From assembly GCF_019175385.1 (NCBI RefSeq), contig NC_083347.1, forward strand, positions 123,636,124-123,700,123: a stretch of 64,000 nt of DNA, written 5' to 3'. The DNA is from Lycium barbarum (Eukaryota > Streptophyta > Magnoliopsida > Solanales > Solanaceae). Shown in pieces: positions 1 through 9,751 of the stretch. Each line of letters begins with the position of its first letter. Positions within the stretch are counted from its first letter, which is position 1. Both the position numbers and the translations under genes were made by a program. The notes under the pieces are model-generated. The model ran no database searches. It saw only the letters and a program-made list of their open reading frames with translations, and was not told the origin of the DNA.

Positions 1-433
1 CATTTTGCTCAGGTCCTTACTTTTCTGATTCAAGAAACAAAACAAAGATATGGCAAGAACAAAATGCTCAAGATAAAATCCAATATGCTCCCAGGCACCT
101 TCTAGTTGTATTCTTCAAACACTGAAGGACTAACTTAGTCGAGATGGATGACAATGCGATTTTTTTTACCTTAGGTCTCAAATAATAAGATGTTAGTAGA
201 AATGAATCAAGAGCAGAGGTATGGTAAACTGGACTGAACGAGATCAAAACATGATCAGAACAACTTTTTTTGACAAGGAACATGATCAGAAGAACCTTTT
301 TCAGCCAGAAAATGATGGTGTGATTATGCTATCCACTAGAGGAAGCCTCGAAGGTGAAGTGAAACTCAGTAAGAAGATGCAAGTTCCAGGATCAATTCTC
401 AGAATTCTTCTGCTCGAGAAGCTACAACAATCA

Positions 434-534
434 CCTCTTGCAGAAATGCAGGGTAAGGCTGCGTACAATAGACCCTTGTGGTCCGGCCCTTCCCTGGACC
501 CCGAGCATAGCGGGAGCTTGGTGCACGGGGCTGC
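434..534 (+). mobile_element. 5'-truncated TS-type SINE
   Basis: The block from CTTGCAGAAATGCAGGG to the GGGAGCTTGGTGCAC end matches the 3' half of the full TS SINE at 53,105-53,287 (opposite strand). The tRNA-like A and B boxes are missing. An imperfect 21-bp direct repeat (413-433 and 535-555, starting CTCGAGAA, two mismatches) looks like its target-site duplication. It sits in intron 5 of the Mg2+ transporter, inside or next to the DUF4283 relic. Confidence 0.8.
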
Positions 535-789
535 CTCGAGAAACTACAGCAATCATGGGCATCTATTTAAGTATTATAACCATGTAAGGCGCGAGGTAAG
601 AGAAGACCGGTCATTATTATCCCGTAAATGCCATTTAATGCGGGGTAGATGGATACTGCACTTAAAACCTCACTTCATCAATATCAAAGCCCAGAAGGCA
701 GTTACAAAGTGTTCCCAGGAATACAGTGGAAGGAATCCTCTACTCAGAGTCTCAGACACAGTCACAAGGAATAAATGGACTCCCAGAGA

Positions 790-1300
790 AATGAATGAGG
801 CCACAGTTCAGGAGAAAGGTGGTATCATCAGCATTTCTGGAGGAATCAATACTTCCGAAAACGCACTTCTTTCTAGGAGCATGGTGGGTAGCCTTCACCA
901 CTTGGGATCGTTGGGCTAGTAGCACTTGGAAGAAGGCACACCGAGTGTTAACATTTATGAGATGGGGCAAAACCCTTCCTCTTCGAATTCTCATTGAAGA
1001 CAACTGCAGACCATGTTCTAAAAGGGAAGTGGAATTGAAAACTTCACAAGTTTCATCCTCAATGGTTGTTGCCGACGGTGGGCTCTCTCTCAAAAACTGC
1101 AGGCACCAATCATGTTTGGATCAGGCTCGTAGGTCTCCCGCTACAATTATGGTCCCATAAAGTTTTCAAGGAAGTAAGAGATTACTATGGAGGTTTCAAA
1201 CTGAAGAAGAAACATAGCTCAGAAGCCATCTGAAATGAGCAAGACTGAAGGTGAAAGGGAATGGGGACTTAATCCCGAAGGTGGTAAAGGTGGAGAATAA
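790..1300 (+). pseudogene. DUF4283-type gene relic (zinc-knuckle/retro-associated family)
   Basis: Reading across three plus-strand frames recovers the usual order of DUF4283 blocks: FLGAWWVAF, RWASSTWKKAHRVNIYEMG, FLFEFSLKTTADHVLKGKWN, LHKFHPQWLLPTVGS, then VWIRLVGLPLQLWSHKVFKE and a YYGGF tail. A stop interrupts the block after KGKWN, and at least two frameshifts break the frame. DUF4283 proteins in plants are mostly linked to LINE/retroelement-like genes. This copy is dead and lies antisense in intron 5 of the Mg2+ transporter. Its true ends are uncertain; related DNA may extend from about 200 to 1,620. Confidence 0.7.
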
Positions 1301-1880
1301 AGGAATGACTTTTTCGATTCAAATATGATGTGAAGTGCGGGTGAGATTCAGCTCCGGCGAAGGCCGCAACGAAAAGGCTTTGAACCAGCGATCGCTTAAG
1401 GCCAGTACGATGTCAGGGGAGGGGCTCAAGGATACAGCGATGGGATGGGACATGTCGGTTGCTCCAAAGATGTACAATATAGTATCTTTGAGGGCTCATA
1501 TGTTTTGGCATGTGAGAGGACGTGTCTTTTAAGTGATCCAACAATAACAAGATTCGGCAAAGAATTTGATGTAGATTTCCACGGATGCGAAAAGGAGGCT
1601 TTATAATTGTTCATGAAGATTGATCACATAAATTCAGCTCAACACGCCCATTTTGACACTTCTAAACGACATGAAGGCTGGATTCAGTGATCATGAAGAG
1701 ACATTTTTCAATGAAATAAAGCTATATCACAAAACACGCCTCTTTCACAAAATATCCTCAACAATCTGAAGAGGAAAGGTTCAAAGGATTTACATATTAT
1801 TCAGCCTGTTAGAACAGACTAATAAAAATGAAAACATAAATAAGAAAGTTGTCAATGTAACTTAATTAATAGGTTCTAAC
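1301..1880. other. Remainder of Mg2+ transporter intron 5
   Basis: Degenerate sequence with short chance ORFs and no exon-like block for the expected next part of the transporter. It may include the tail of the DUF4283 relic up to about 1,620. Confidence 0.4.
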
Positions 1881-2287
1881 CTTTTGTACACGAGCAGTCA
1901 ACCGTGTCATTTGACTCTTTAATTTCCGCACTCTATCCAGATTACGGCTACTAATCTGCATTATAAATTATTTTGGAGAAGTTACCCCATGAAGGACAGA
2001 TAAAATTCTAGCAATCAACCTTCTAAGGATTGCAGATACAAAGAAATGCACATTTAGGTGCATGCAGCACATTATGGGTGAGAATCAGGAAACGGACACA
2101 ATGTCCAAGATGCCAAAAGACACAAAATAGACCAGCAAACTAAGAAAACAGTATACATTCTTCCTTTTTTATATGTAAAAAATCATATGCATTCTTCCAA
2201 TAGGAAACAATATTTGAAGGAGAACGAGCTTTTTCTGTAAGTTTTTGGGAAACACCTTTCATTGAAATAGACATGTAGAGGGAGAGG

Positions 2288-2327
<40 letters not shown>

Positions 2328-5300
2328 AGAGAGAGAGAGAGAGAGAGAGAATGCGTAAAACGCCCAACAGTTGTGCTGAGTGAGTATGGCCCGTCCTAAC
2401 TGACATCTGTCCGTTATCCTTTAAGAAGTAAATATGACCAAATTTTTCTCCAGATACCATCAAAAGTTTTCTGTGATATAACATGCGCATGAAGGGTACT
2501 CATTCTAAAATTAACACTAGGGGAAAAGGTAAGAAGCAACAAAACCTTTTTTGGGCATAGTTCAAGCTTCCTCATCGGAAAAGCAGTAAAGGAGAGTCCA
2601 AACAATATTTAATATGGCAAGGAATTTTCATTTTAAAGGAAAACAAAACAACTGCAAGTACTACTGTTTATAAAAAGGAACTACCGTTAAGGAATTATTT
2701 ACTGTTAATAACAAAGTATTATCTGGCATAGAGATAGTCCAACACTTTTACCCAAATATGTTTTAATTTTTCTTTGCCTTACAATTACTCGTCGAATTTT
2801 ATGGTGTTTCATTTCCTTGAGAAGATAACAATGGCAGCAATTGGGAAAAAAAAGAAGTGTGGAGAATGACATATAGGATCTTAGTTCAGGTAAACAAACA
2901 AAAAACATAATACTCCCTCTGGTTCAAATAAGTGTCCACTTAGCCTTTTTATTTTGGTTCAAAATGAGTCTCCACTTACATAAGGGGTGTGAAAAAGGCT
3001 AAGTGGACACTAATTTTGAACCGGAGGCAGTAGTTGAGATAGAAGGTTTCCAGCATACACACAGAACAACAACAACAACAACAACAACAACATCATACCC
3101 AGTATATTCCCACAAGTGGGGTCTAGGGAGGGTAGAGTGTACGCAGACCTTACCTCTACCTTGGGAGGTAGAGAGGCTATTTCTGATAGACCCTCGGCTC
3201 AAGAAAAGGCATTTCAAAGACGATCAGTCACGAATTAACAAAAGTAAAAAAGTCATCGCAAAATATAAAAGAAAGCATAACAAAGCATTATGTAGAAAAG
3301 AAACAGTAACTGCAGCAACTATGTGTCAGTGTGCGTGCAGGGAACAATTAAGGATTGCGAGTCATCAATTGACATATAACCGGAAATTCAGGGTAAACGA
3401 GGAAAAAAGGAAAGATAAGCATGTTTGCAGAAGTTTTTTTTTCCCCTAATGATGGAAGTGCTATATCCTTTAGCATACTTATGATGCAAATATAGCAATG
3501 TGAGCACTACACAGATTAAAATTTCATATACACACCTTTGATGTTAGCATATCTAAAGCAGGGTAAACAGCAGTTTCCAATTCTAATGTGCGAGCAGCAA
3601 GGAAACTGCAGATGGCTTCCAAAGCAACCTCTAGAGCTCGGAATTCAAATGGAGACTCTGCATTGTGTTTGGCACAAGAAAAAGATCAGCATACTCACTA
3701 AAAGAGAGCGAGCAATATCCAAAAATGAGATCGAAAATCCGATGTGAGAGAAATTCACAAGTACAGAAAATTGAAAATGATAAGAGGAAAACCATCTTCT
3801 TCAGTTGTTTCAATATCATGCTGAACATTCGAATCTTTTTCCTCTCTCTGGTCTTCACGATTTCCATCCATTGGTTTCAGTCGCCTTCTAAGTTCCTCAA
3901 CAACAGGAGTAACATTTTCGTCTGATGGATCTCGAAGAAGAATCTGTCCAATAGAAAATTTAGAAATGGTCATATATGTGGGGCTGATCTTATAAACAAA
4001 AGTTGCTCAGTGTGTACAAGTTGATGTGAATATCCACAATAACAAGATCAAACTGCCCACATGGAATTTCAATGACCCAACAATAGTAAAGACGTATGTA
4101 CTCTTTCTCCTCAACAAAAATAAAAAACATGGGAGCCAAGGGAATTGGGTCAAATCAGAATGGTAGGACCGAATCTGACTCATCTTGTCTAATTACAAAG
4201 ATTACTTTTGTTTATTCCAAATGATATCTGGCTCATGTGGCAAAAAATAAAGGGCATTGTACTCATTCCTCTTGACTTGAATTCAAAAGAATATGGTAAC
4301 AGCAGGAATTCTATTCCTACTTGGGATCCAGATAAATCTAGATTAAGAGCCAGTTTGTTTGGTTTAGCTGATCGTAAATAGTTGATAAACTTTAAATAGT
4401 GGAAAGCATTTTTAAGTGTTGAAACTGATTTTATGAAAAAACGGTTACGTGTTTGGATAGTAGTGCTAAGACTGATAATACGAAGCTAATGTGTTTGGTA
4501 AAGAAGTGTTGATAAGTTGTTCATTTGTTAAAATGACTAATTTAATGTTTTACAAAAAATTATAGATCTAGAAGTATCCTTGTAAAGAAAATTTGAATGA
4601 TAAATACGAGTGAAGAGAAAGATAAGGTTTTATTTTGGAAAAGGTATTTTGAGAATTAGAAAAAATATTAAGGATAAAATAGTAAAAAACTTGGTCAAAC
4701 CAAAAGTGCTTATAAGAGGAAAAGCCATAAGTTGGCTGACTTTGGCTTATAAGAGGAAAAGCCATAGGTTGGGTGTTTACCAAATGCGTAAATAAGTCAA
4801 AAAGCACTTATAAATCAGTTTGACCAGCTTATAAGCTTAGTCAACATCCTCTCAGATGCAAAACAAAAATAAAAACCTCAGTTCCTATCTTTCCTGGATT
4901 GAACAAGACCTGAATAAAAGCTAATATGAAATCACTCCGTTCAAAGTATGTTTAGATCCGAACGGGCTCCAAGAGGAAAAAGGACATGGTAGCATTTTTT
5001 GACTTCACAGAAAAATAAAAGTGAGTTCTGCCATCTAGACAATAAAAGATGATACACAAGTTGTCAAATCCAATCTTTCTACCCTTGCAATTGTAGTCTT
5101 AACTCCTAATTTCAACTGATGAAACTCAATCATAAGATTTTTCAACACACAACACATACTATCGCCTTAATAGAGTGAACTGTTGGCACACCCTATAATT
5201 AAGCATTGATAGTATACTAAAGTAGTTAAACCTCAAAGTGAATTAGCAAGAACACAGTTGACTGCATCCTGCCTTTGAAAGTACAACAAAATGTAGTCCC

Positions 5301-6733
5301 ATAGACTCCATACATACAATTAACAGAAATTAAAATTACTTTGTAAAAGAAAAAGGCAGAAAACAAGATGCTTCTGCAAACAAAAAAAAAAAAAAAGAAG
5401 AACATAAATTACCTCTTCAGATGTAATAATAGCCTTGATATGCTGCCCTTAACACAATCAAACAAAAAATACACTGATCAGTAAACAAAACACTCGAAAA
5501 TGAAAAATGAAAGTAAAAAATAAACTTTCAAACAAAAAAGCAAACTGTGAAAAGCAGCTATAATTATTTACAAGAGAAAAAAAGGGAACATTATTCAAAC
5601 ATTTAGCACATTATCTCCAAACACATAGTGCACATTGGGGGACGGTTTTATGAATTCTTAATATTCTTTTTGCTCCATTTCGACCAGTCTCATTCCAAAA
5701 CTCAACAATAGAACAAAAAATGCAATGATCAGTGAACAAGACACTTGCAAATGATAGTAAAACTAAACTGTCAAGTGAAAAAGCAAACTGGCCAAAGCCG
5801 CAATAATTATTTACAGGAAAAAAAAAAGTAATAAAATTCAAAAAATTTAGCATATTATCTCCAAACACAAAGTGCAAATTCCTAATTGAGGACTGCTTTA
5901 TGGATTCTCAATATTCATTTTGCTCCATTTCGACCTGTCTCATTCTAACAACAACATATCCTGTGTAATCCCACAAGTGAGATCCAATACTCAACAATAG
6001 AACAAAAAAATGCAATGATCAGTAAACAAGACCCTTGCAAATGAAAGTCAAAAACAAAATGTCAAGCAAACAAGACCCTTGGCTCAAGATTTTATCTAAT
6101 AATAATACTATTGCCTTTTGGGTTGAGCTCGTCGCAGCACTGGGCTTGCCTAGTGTGATTTACCTCTCCTGTGTGGTTTGCGAGCTATTGCACAGGAGCT
6201 GCGTTTACCCTGTGCGCGCCCGAAGGGTAGCGGCTACGGGCACGGGGCTTGCCTAGTGAGAGTTACCTCTCCTGTGTGGTTTGCGAGCTATTGCACAGGA
6301 GCTGAGTTTACCCTGTGCGCAACCTAAGGGTAGCGGCTATGGGTTCCCATGTCATTTAAAAAAAAAACTATTTTATCATTTACCCTGATAACGATACAAT
6401 CTATCCAAACCTTGTATTCATCAAAACAATACAATACGATACGATAAATTATTCGGTACGATAAAAAATAAATCAAATTACCTCTAAATTGAGAACAATA
6501 GCTCTTTCACGACCCATAATAGTAGAAGGATAAGATAATAAGGGATCAATAATCCTCAAATCACGCGCGTGTATTTGCACGCGATGCATGATCTCATATT
6601 TATCAACATCTAAAACCGTTTCCTGACCCGAATCATCTACTAATAACCAACTCCTTGACCCGGTTCCCTTTTTCTTCAACCCGACGGTACTCGGATCCAT
6701 TAACGGTACCACTTCTCGACCCATCATCACCAT
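1881..6733 (-). CDS. MRS2/CorA-type Mg2+ transporter (MRS2-3-like), 5' five exons, runs off the left edge
   Basis: Exons on the minus strand are 6733-6482, 5442-5413, 3943-3793, 3657-3536 and 1955-1881. All have GT/AG borders and join in frame to 210 residues. Plant MRS2 (MGT) proteins form pentameric CorA-like Mg2+ channels. Family signatures seen are [90 protein letters not shown] and [14 protein letters not shown]. The RDPSDENV and FRALEVALE blocks fit MRS2-3 best from what I recall of the family. The coiled-coil end, the two membrane helices and the GMN selectivity motif would follow exon 5 and are not in the window, so intron 5 is over 1.88 kb. The first in-frame ATG is 6733; further in-frame ATGs follow at 6727 and 6724. 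An out-of-frame ATG lies at 6749. Introns 1 and 5 carry SINE pieces. Confidence 0.9.
2290..2351. repeat. Compound (CT)n(AT)n(AG)n microsatellite
   Basis: A CT run passes into an AT run and then an AG run. The CT and AG arms are complementary, so the tract can fold into a hairpin. It lies in intron 4 of the Mg2+ transporter. Confidence 0.95.
2913..3030. mobile_element. Stowaway-like MITE
   Basis: Starts CTCCCTCTGGTTCAAA and ends with the imperfect inverse TTTTGAACCGGAGGCAG, flanked on both sides by TA (2911-2912, 3031-3032). This is the classic Stowaway/Tc1-mariner MITE layout. The inside also pairs (AGTGTCCACTTAGCC with GGCTAAGTGGACACT). It sits in intron 4 of the Mg2+ transporter. Confidence 0.85.
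3065..3195 (-). mobile_element. 5'-truncated TTG-tailed SINE/RTE 3' end
   Basis: The plus strand shows (ACA)n, then the conserved block ending in a GAGCCGAGGG-like motif on the reverse strand. Read on the minus strand it is the same 3' end found on the RTE LINE at 41,336-41,460 and at 21,867-21,995, ending in a (TTG)n tail. No tRNA-like head is present. It is in intron 4 of the Mg2+ transporter. Confidence 0.8.
4345..4850. mobile_element. Degenerate MITE-like fold-back element
   Basis: Contains TTGTTTGG and repeated GCTTATAAG/CTTATAAGC motifs, plus a short direct duplication of a GCTTATAAGAGGAAAAGCC block (about 4,708 and 4,747). The same type of sequence recurs at 63,420-63,600 and 35,438-35,700. 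The ends are not clear. It lies in intron 2 of the Mg2+ transporter. Confidence 0.45.
5455..6075. repeat. Diverged tandem repeat in intron 1 of the Mg2+ transporter
   Basis: Three copies of a block containing AATGCAATGATCAGTRAACAAGA-like sequence start near 5,466, 5,715 and 6,007. The two segments between them share TTAGCAYATTATCTCCAAAC and TTTGCTCCATTTCGACC. The unit is about 250-290 bp. The first copy starts only some 25 bp from the 30-bp exon 2. Confidence 0.8.
5947..5985 (-). mobile_element. Very short TTG-SINE 3' stub
   Basis: About 39 bp starting CAACAACATATCC and including ATCCCACAAGTGAG match the extreme 3' end of the TTG-tailed elements. The neighbouring tandem copy (near 5,695) lacks it and runs straight through, so it is an added segment. 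Confidence 0.6.
6115..6355 (+). mobile_element. Partially duplicated Solanaceae SINE
   Basis: Two successive, nearly identical units of about 104 bp (6,141-6,244 and 6,245-6,349) each contain GGGCTTGCCTAGTG, TGTGGTTTGCGAGCTATTGC and GGGTAGCGGCTA. This matches the 3' body of a common Solanaceae SINE type; a single preceding TTGAGCTCGTCGCAGCACT segment leads into the first. The A/B-box head is not evident. It is in intron 1 of the Mg2+ transporter, roughly 130 bp from exon 1. Confidence 0.7.
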
Positions 6734-6749
6734 CAATAACAACAACCAT
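6636..6749 (-). promoter_or_regulatory. Overlapping upstream ORF at the Mg2+ transporter start
   Basis: An ATG at 6749, 16 bases before the first in-frame ATG of the transporter (6733), opens a different frame of about 38 codons that ends inside exon 1. It would compete with the main start if the mRNA begins upstream, as the TATA position suggests. Its peptide has no recognisable family. Translation of it is inference. Confidence 0.4.
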
Positions 6750-6927
6750 TACCAAACTAAAACTTAATTGAAAACATATATATTATCAATTTTGTTTTTT
6801 TAATTTGTATGTTTATGTAAATATTTCTGTACAGAAAAATTGAATTGGAGAAAATTTAAAACCCTAATTGAATGAACTGATTAGGGTTTTTGGGTTAAAA
6901 GGGAAATCTATAAGGATCACATTTCTC

Positions 6928-6936
6928 TATATATAT
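6928..6936 (-). promoter_or_regulatory. Putative TATA box of the Mg2+ transporter gene
   Basis: An alternating TATATATA stretch lies about 195 bases upstream of the transporter ATG. It would place the transcript start near 6,900 and give a 5' leader of roughly 170 bases that includes the upstream ATG at 6749. Only sequence context supports this. Confidence 0.4.
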
Positions 6937-7142
6937 GCACAGATTTTGTGGAGAATTTTTTGTATTTAGTTGAACAAGGAAGCTTTTATTTTGAGTTTTT
7001 AGTGAAATTATTCGTTTTTTGGTTACTATTTGAAATTCGTTTTGTTTTTTGGGGTTAAAAGTTGTTATATAATGGCCAAAATGGGCCCGACTTATATTTC
7101 ATTTGGGACCACAGTTTTGTAGAATAAATATTTTATTTGCTC

Positions 7143-7392
7143 ACATTTAGCCCGCGTTTGGCCATAAGAATTATTCACTTTATTCCAAATTTTTTTTTCC
7201 GAAATCAGCGTTTGGTCATGAGAATACCAAAAACTCAAAAAACTTAATTTTTTAATTTTTTTTCACTTTTTTAGAACTATATTTCACCAAAAATTATAAT
7301 TTCAAAAATTATGGCCAAACACAACTCCAACTCCAAAATTTCAAAAGAAAAGTGATTTTTTTTTTGTATCTATGGACAAACGGGGCCTTAAT
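7143..7392. mobile_element. MITE with AGCCCGCGTTTGGCCAT-type ends
   Basis: The left end AGCCCGCGTTTGGCCATAAG is matched in inverse form by GGACAAACGGGGCCTTAA near 7,390. The inside repeats TTTGGTCAT and ATGGCCAAAC in opposite orientation. A similar element is at 44,785-45,050. It lies in the spacer between the Mg2+ transporter and SEC23. Confidence 0.65.
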
Positions 7393-8870
7393 CTTAGTGT
7401 TAAAGAGTTTGTAGTGAGAATAAATATGATTTAATCATAATAATTAAGTGATAATCGTGTGTAGGGGCGGATTTAAGTAGAGGTGAGTGTGTTCACCCGA
7501 ACACCCTCTGCAAAAAAATACAGTGTATAAGGTAGATTTTCTGTATTTATGTATATATATTAACTTTTGAACACCCTGAACATATGTAAATGGTTAGCTC
7601 AAGTGATCTAGGGTGTTCAAAATTATCTCTAGCATCGTAGGTTTGATTCTCATCAAAAACATTATTTTTTATATTTAGCTTTTGTTGTTTTTTTCGAACC
7701 TCTTGAATAAAAATCCGGAATCCACCATTGATCGTGTGTATGAAGTTTTGATGTCTCGCATTCAATAGTTTGGGGTAAATATTGAATGTGGATTAGTTTT
7801 ATTGTTTTGTAGGAGTAATCAGTATACTCAATAAATAATAGGAGTAATCAATAGTTGGATGAGGTCAAATTAGGATAAGTTTCAAATTAATTACACTAGT
7901 GTTTCATTTCAAATTAAATGTATTATTGACTGATCATCTTGGTCTTTTGTCTGGTAATTTACTCCTAGTTGAGCTACTTATGTTGTCCTTTTCTTAATTT
8001 GTTGACTATTAATTTGGTTGCTTCACTATTTTTTAAGTTGTTATTATCCCTTTAGGATGTTCCCACCTAAGTAATTAATTTGAGATACTTTTTACTTTAT
8101 AGTGTACTAGTCTCACTTAACTTTTCTAATTGACTTGTTTGGGCAAACATGATATTTCACTATTTGTAGAAATTGAAGTTCGATATTGACAAATATTAGT
8201 TTGTCATGAATAGTTGTAAATACGTCACTTCAGTATTTGAACGTAAAACAAACTATTAAAAAATATTGGAAGTCTCTTTTAAGTGAGATAATATCTTCCT
8301 CATACTTTTTCCATTTTTACTTTTTTTTTTCCTAGTGAAATTTGTGTTTAGAGACTATTACAACTTTCAACTTAATTTCAACTATCTTTTCCTTAACTTC
8401 AACTTCAATACTCATCCAAATACTTACTACATTATTAATCAACTAGAATGTATTGTTTATAGAAAATTCATATTGACTTAGGAATCTACATCCATTTATT
8501 AAAATTCATATTGACTTAGGAATCTACATTATATGTTTGTTTTGTAAACCGAATAAAAGCATCTACATCCATTTATTTTTTATTATCAAGATGAATAAGG
8601 AATATACCCAGAAAGACTGCATTTATTAGAACCACTCCCTTAAGATTCCTCCACAACAAATATATTCTTTTCTTCTTTTGATAGAACTCTTACATCAATC
8701 AAACCGTAAGCAGTATTATTATAAAGCTAATAATAATCACATGTCAGCATGGAAATAAACAAAAGGTTTGGCCGGTTACAAATTGATGATTGTTTATAAA
8801 TATAAATATACATAGAAACCTGCGGTTTTACTTATTTTAGAATTGTTTTGACACCCTGATGATTCAGTGT
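7393..8870. other. Spacer between the Mg2+ transporter and SEC23
   Basis: AT-rich DNA without a credible gene. A block containing TATTGACTTAGGAATCTACAT is repeated at about 8,470 and 8,510. No other feature can be supported. Confidence 0.5.
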
Positions 8871-8988
8871 CACATTAATTAGTTGAGTAAACTAAGAATT
8901 TTAGAAAAACATGAGCTCAACGGTGTGGCCACATTAATTAGTTGAGTAAACTAAGAATTTTAGAAAAACATGAGCTCAACGGTGTGGC
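8871..8988. repeat. Perfect 59-bp tandem duplication
   Basis: The 59-bp unit starting CACATTAATTAG and ending CAACGGTGTGGC is present twice head-to-tail without a visible mismatch, so the event looks recent. Confidence 0.95.
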
Positions 8989-8998
8989 TTATAACCTG

Positions 8999-9351
8999 TT
9001 AGGCCAAACTTCTAAAATCAGTTTATTTGAATTTTTTTTTTAAAGTTCTTTTCAAAAAAAGTATTTTTGGCGAAAAGCAATTTGTGTTTGACCAATTAAT
9101 TTTAAAAACACTTTTGAGCCGCAATTAATGTTTGATCAAGTTTTTAAAAAGTGTTTTTAAGTGTATTTTTCTCAGAAGTGTTTTTGGGCAAAAGCTATTT
9201 TTTAACTTATAAAAAACTGCTTCTGTTACTCCCAAAAACACTTATTTTCTCCTAAAAGCTTACCCAAACACCTCACTTTTTTTTTTTAAATAAGCACTTA
9301 TTGAAAAAAAAAATACTTTTAGGAAAAAATAAGCTAGGCCAAACAGACTAT
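8999..9351. mobile_element. MITE/fold-back element 3' of SEC23
   Basis: Ends are TTAGGCCAAAC and the inverse GGCCAAACAGACTA, with many internal AAAAACACTT / AAGTGTTTTT inverted pairs. The same family occurs at 57,400-57,735. Confidence 0.6.
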
Positions 9352-9751
9352 CAGTAACTGTGATGATAAAAATTACAATAAAACGATTTCTTTTTCAAGT
9401 AACGAAAAGAAATATTTTCACTATATATTAAACGTCATTACAATATAGTGTTGCGGAACACGTAAGTAAAGCATTACTACAGGCCGATAAGTATTTCCTA
9501 ATTTGTCTGCTCCAAGTACTTCCGCAAACAAAGGGCTACTGCAAATTTTTTTATTATACTTGTACACTAATTTCGCGTAAGCCAAATGTTCCATAAACAA
9601 AAAGTTAAAAATAGAGGCAATGAGGAAATGCTTACTTATCTTTTTCACCCCTTAAAAAAAAAATATTTACCAAAGAGACATTTCACCTTGGATCTAATGT
9701 ACAACACTTCCTCCATGTAACTACTTGAACAACTATATACAAAACTCAAAA

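Noticed and set aside
221..919. Long plus-strand ORF (232 codons) at the left
   Set aside because: It runs through a SINE and mixed relic DNA in an intron of the Mg2+ transporter. No conserved domain; chance frame.
2290..2351. CRISPR-like or regulatory repeat
   Set aside because: Plain compound microsatellite in a plant intron; CRISPR arrays are not expected in this context.
3003..3449. 148-codon ORF over the ACA repeat
   Set aside because: It translates the MITE, the SINE tail and a microsatellite; not a gene.
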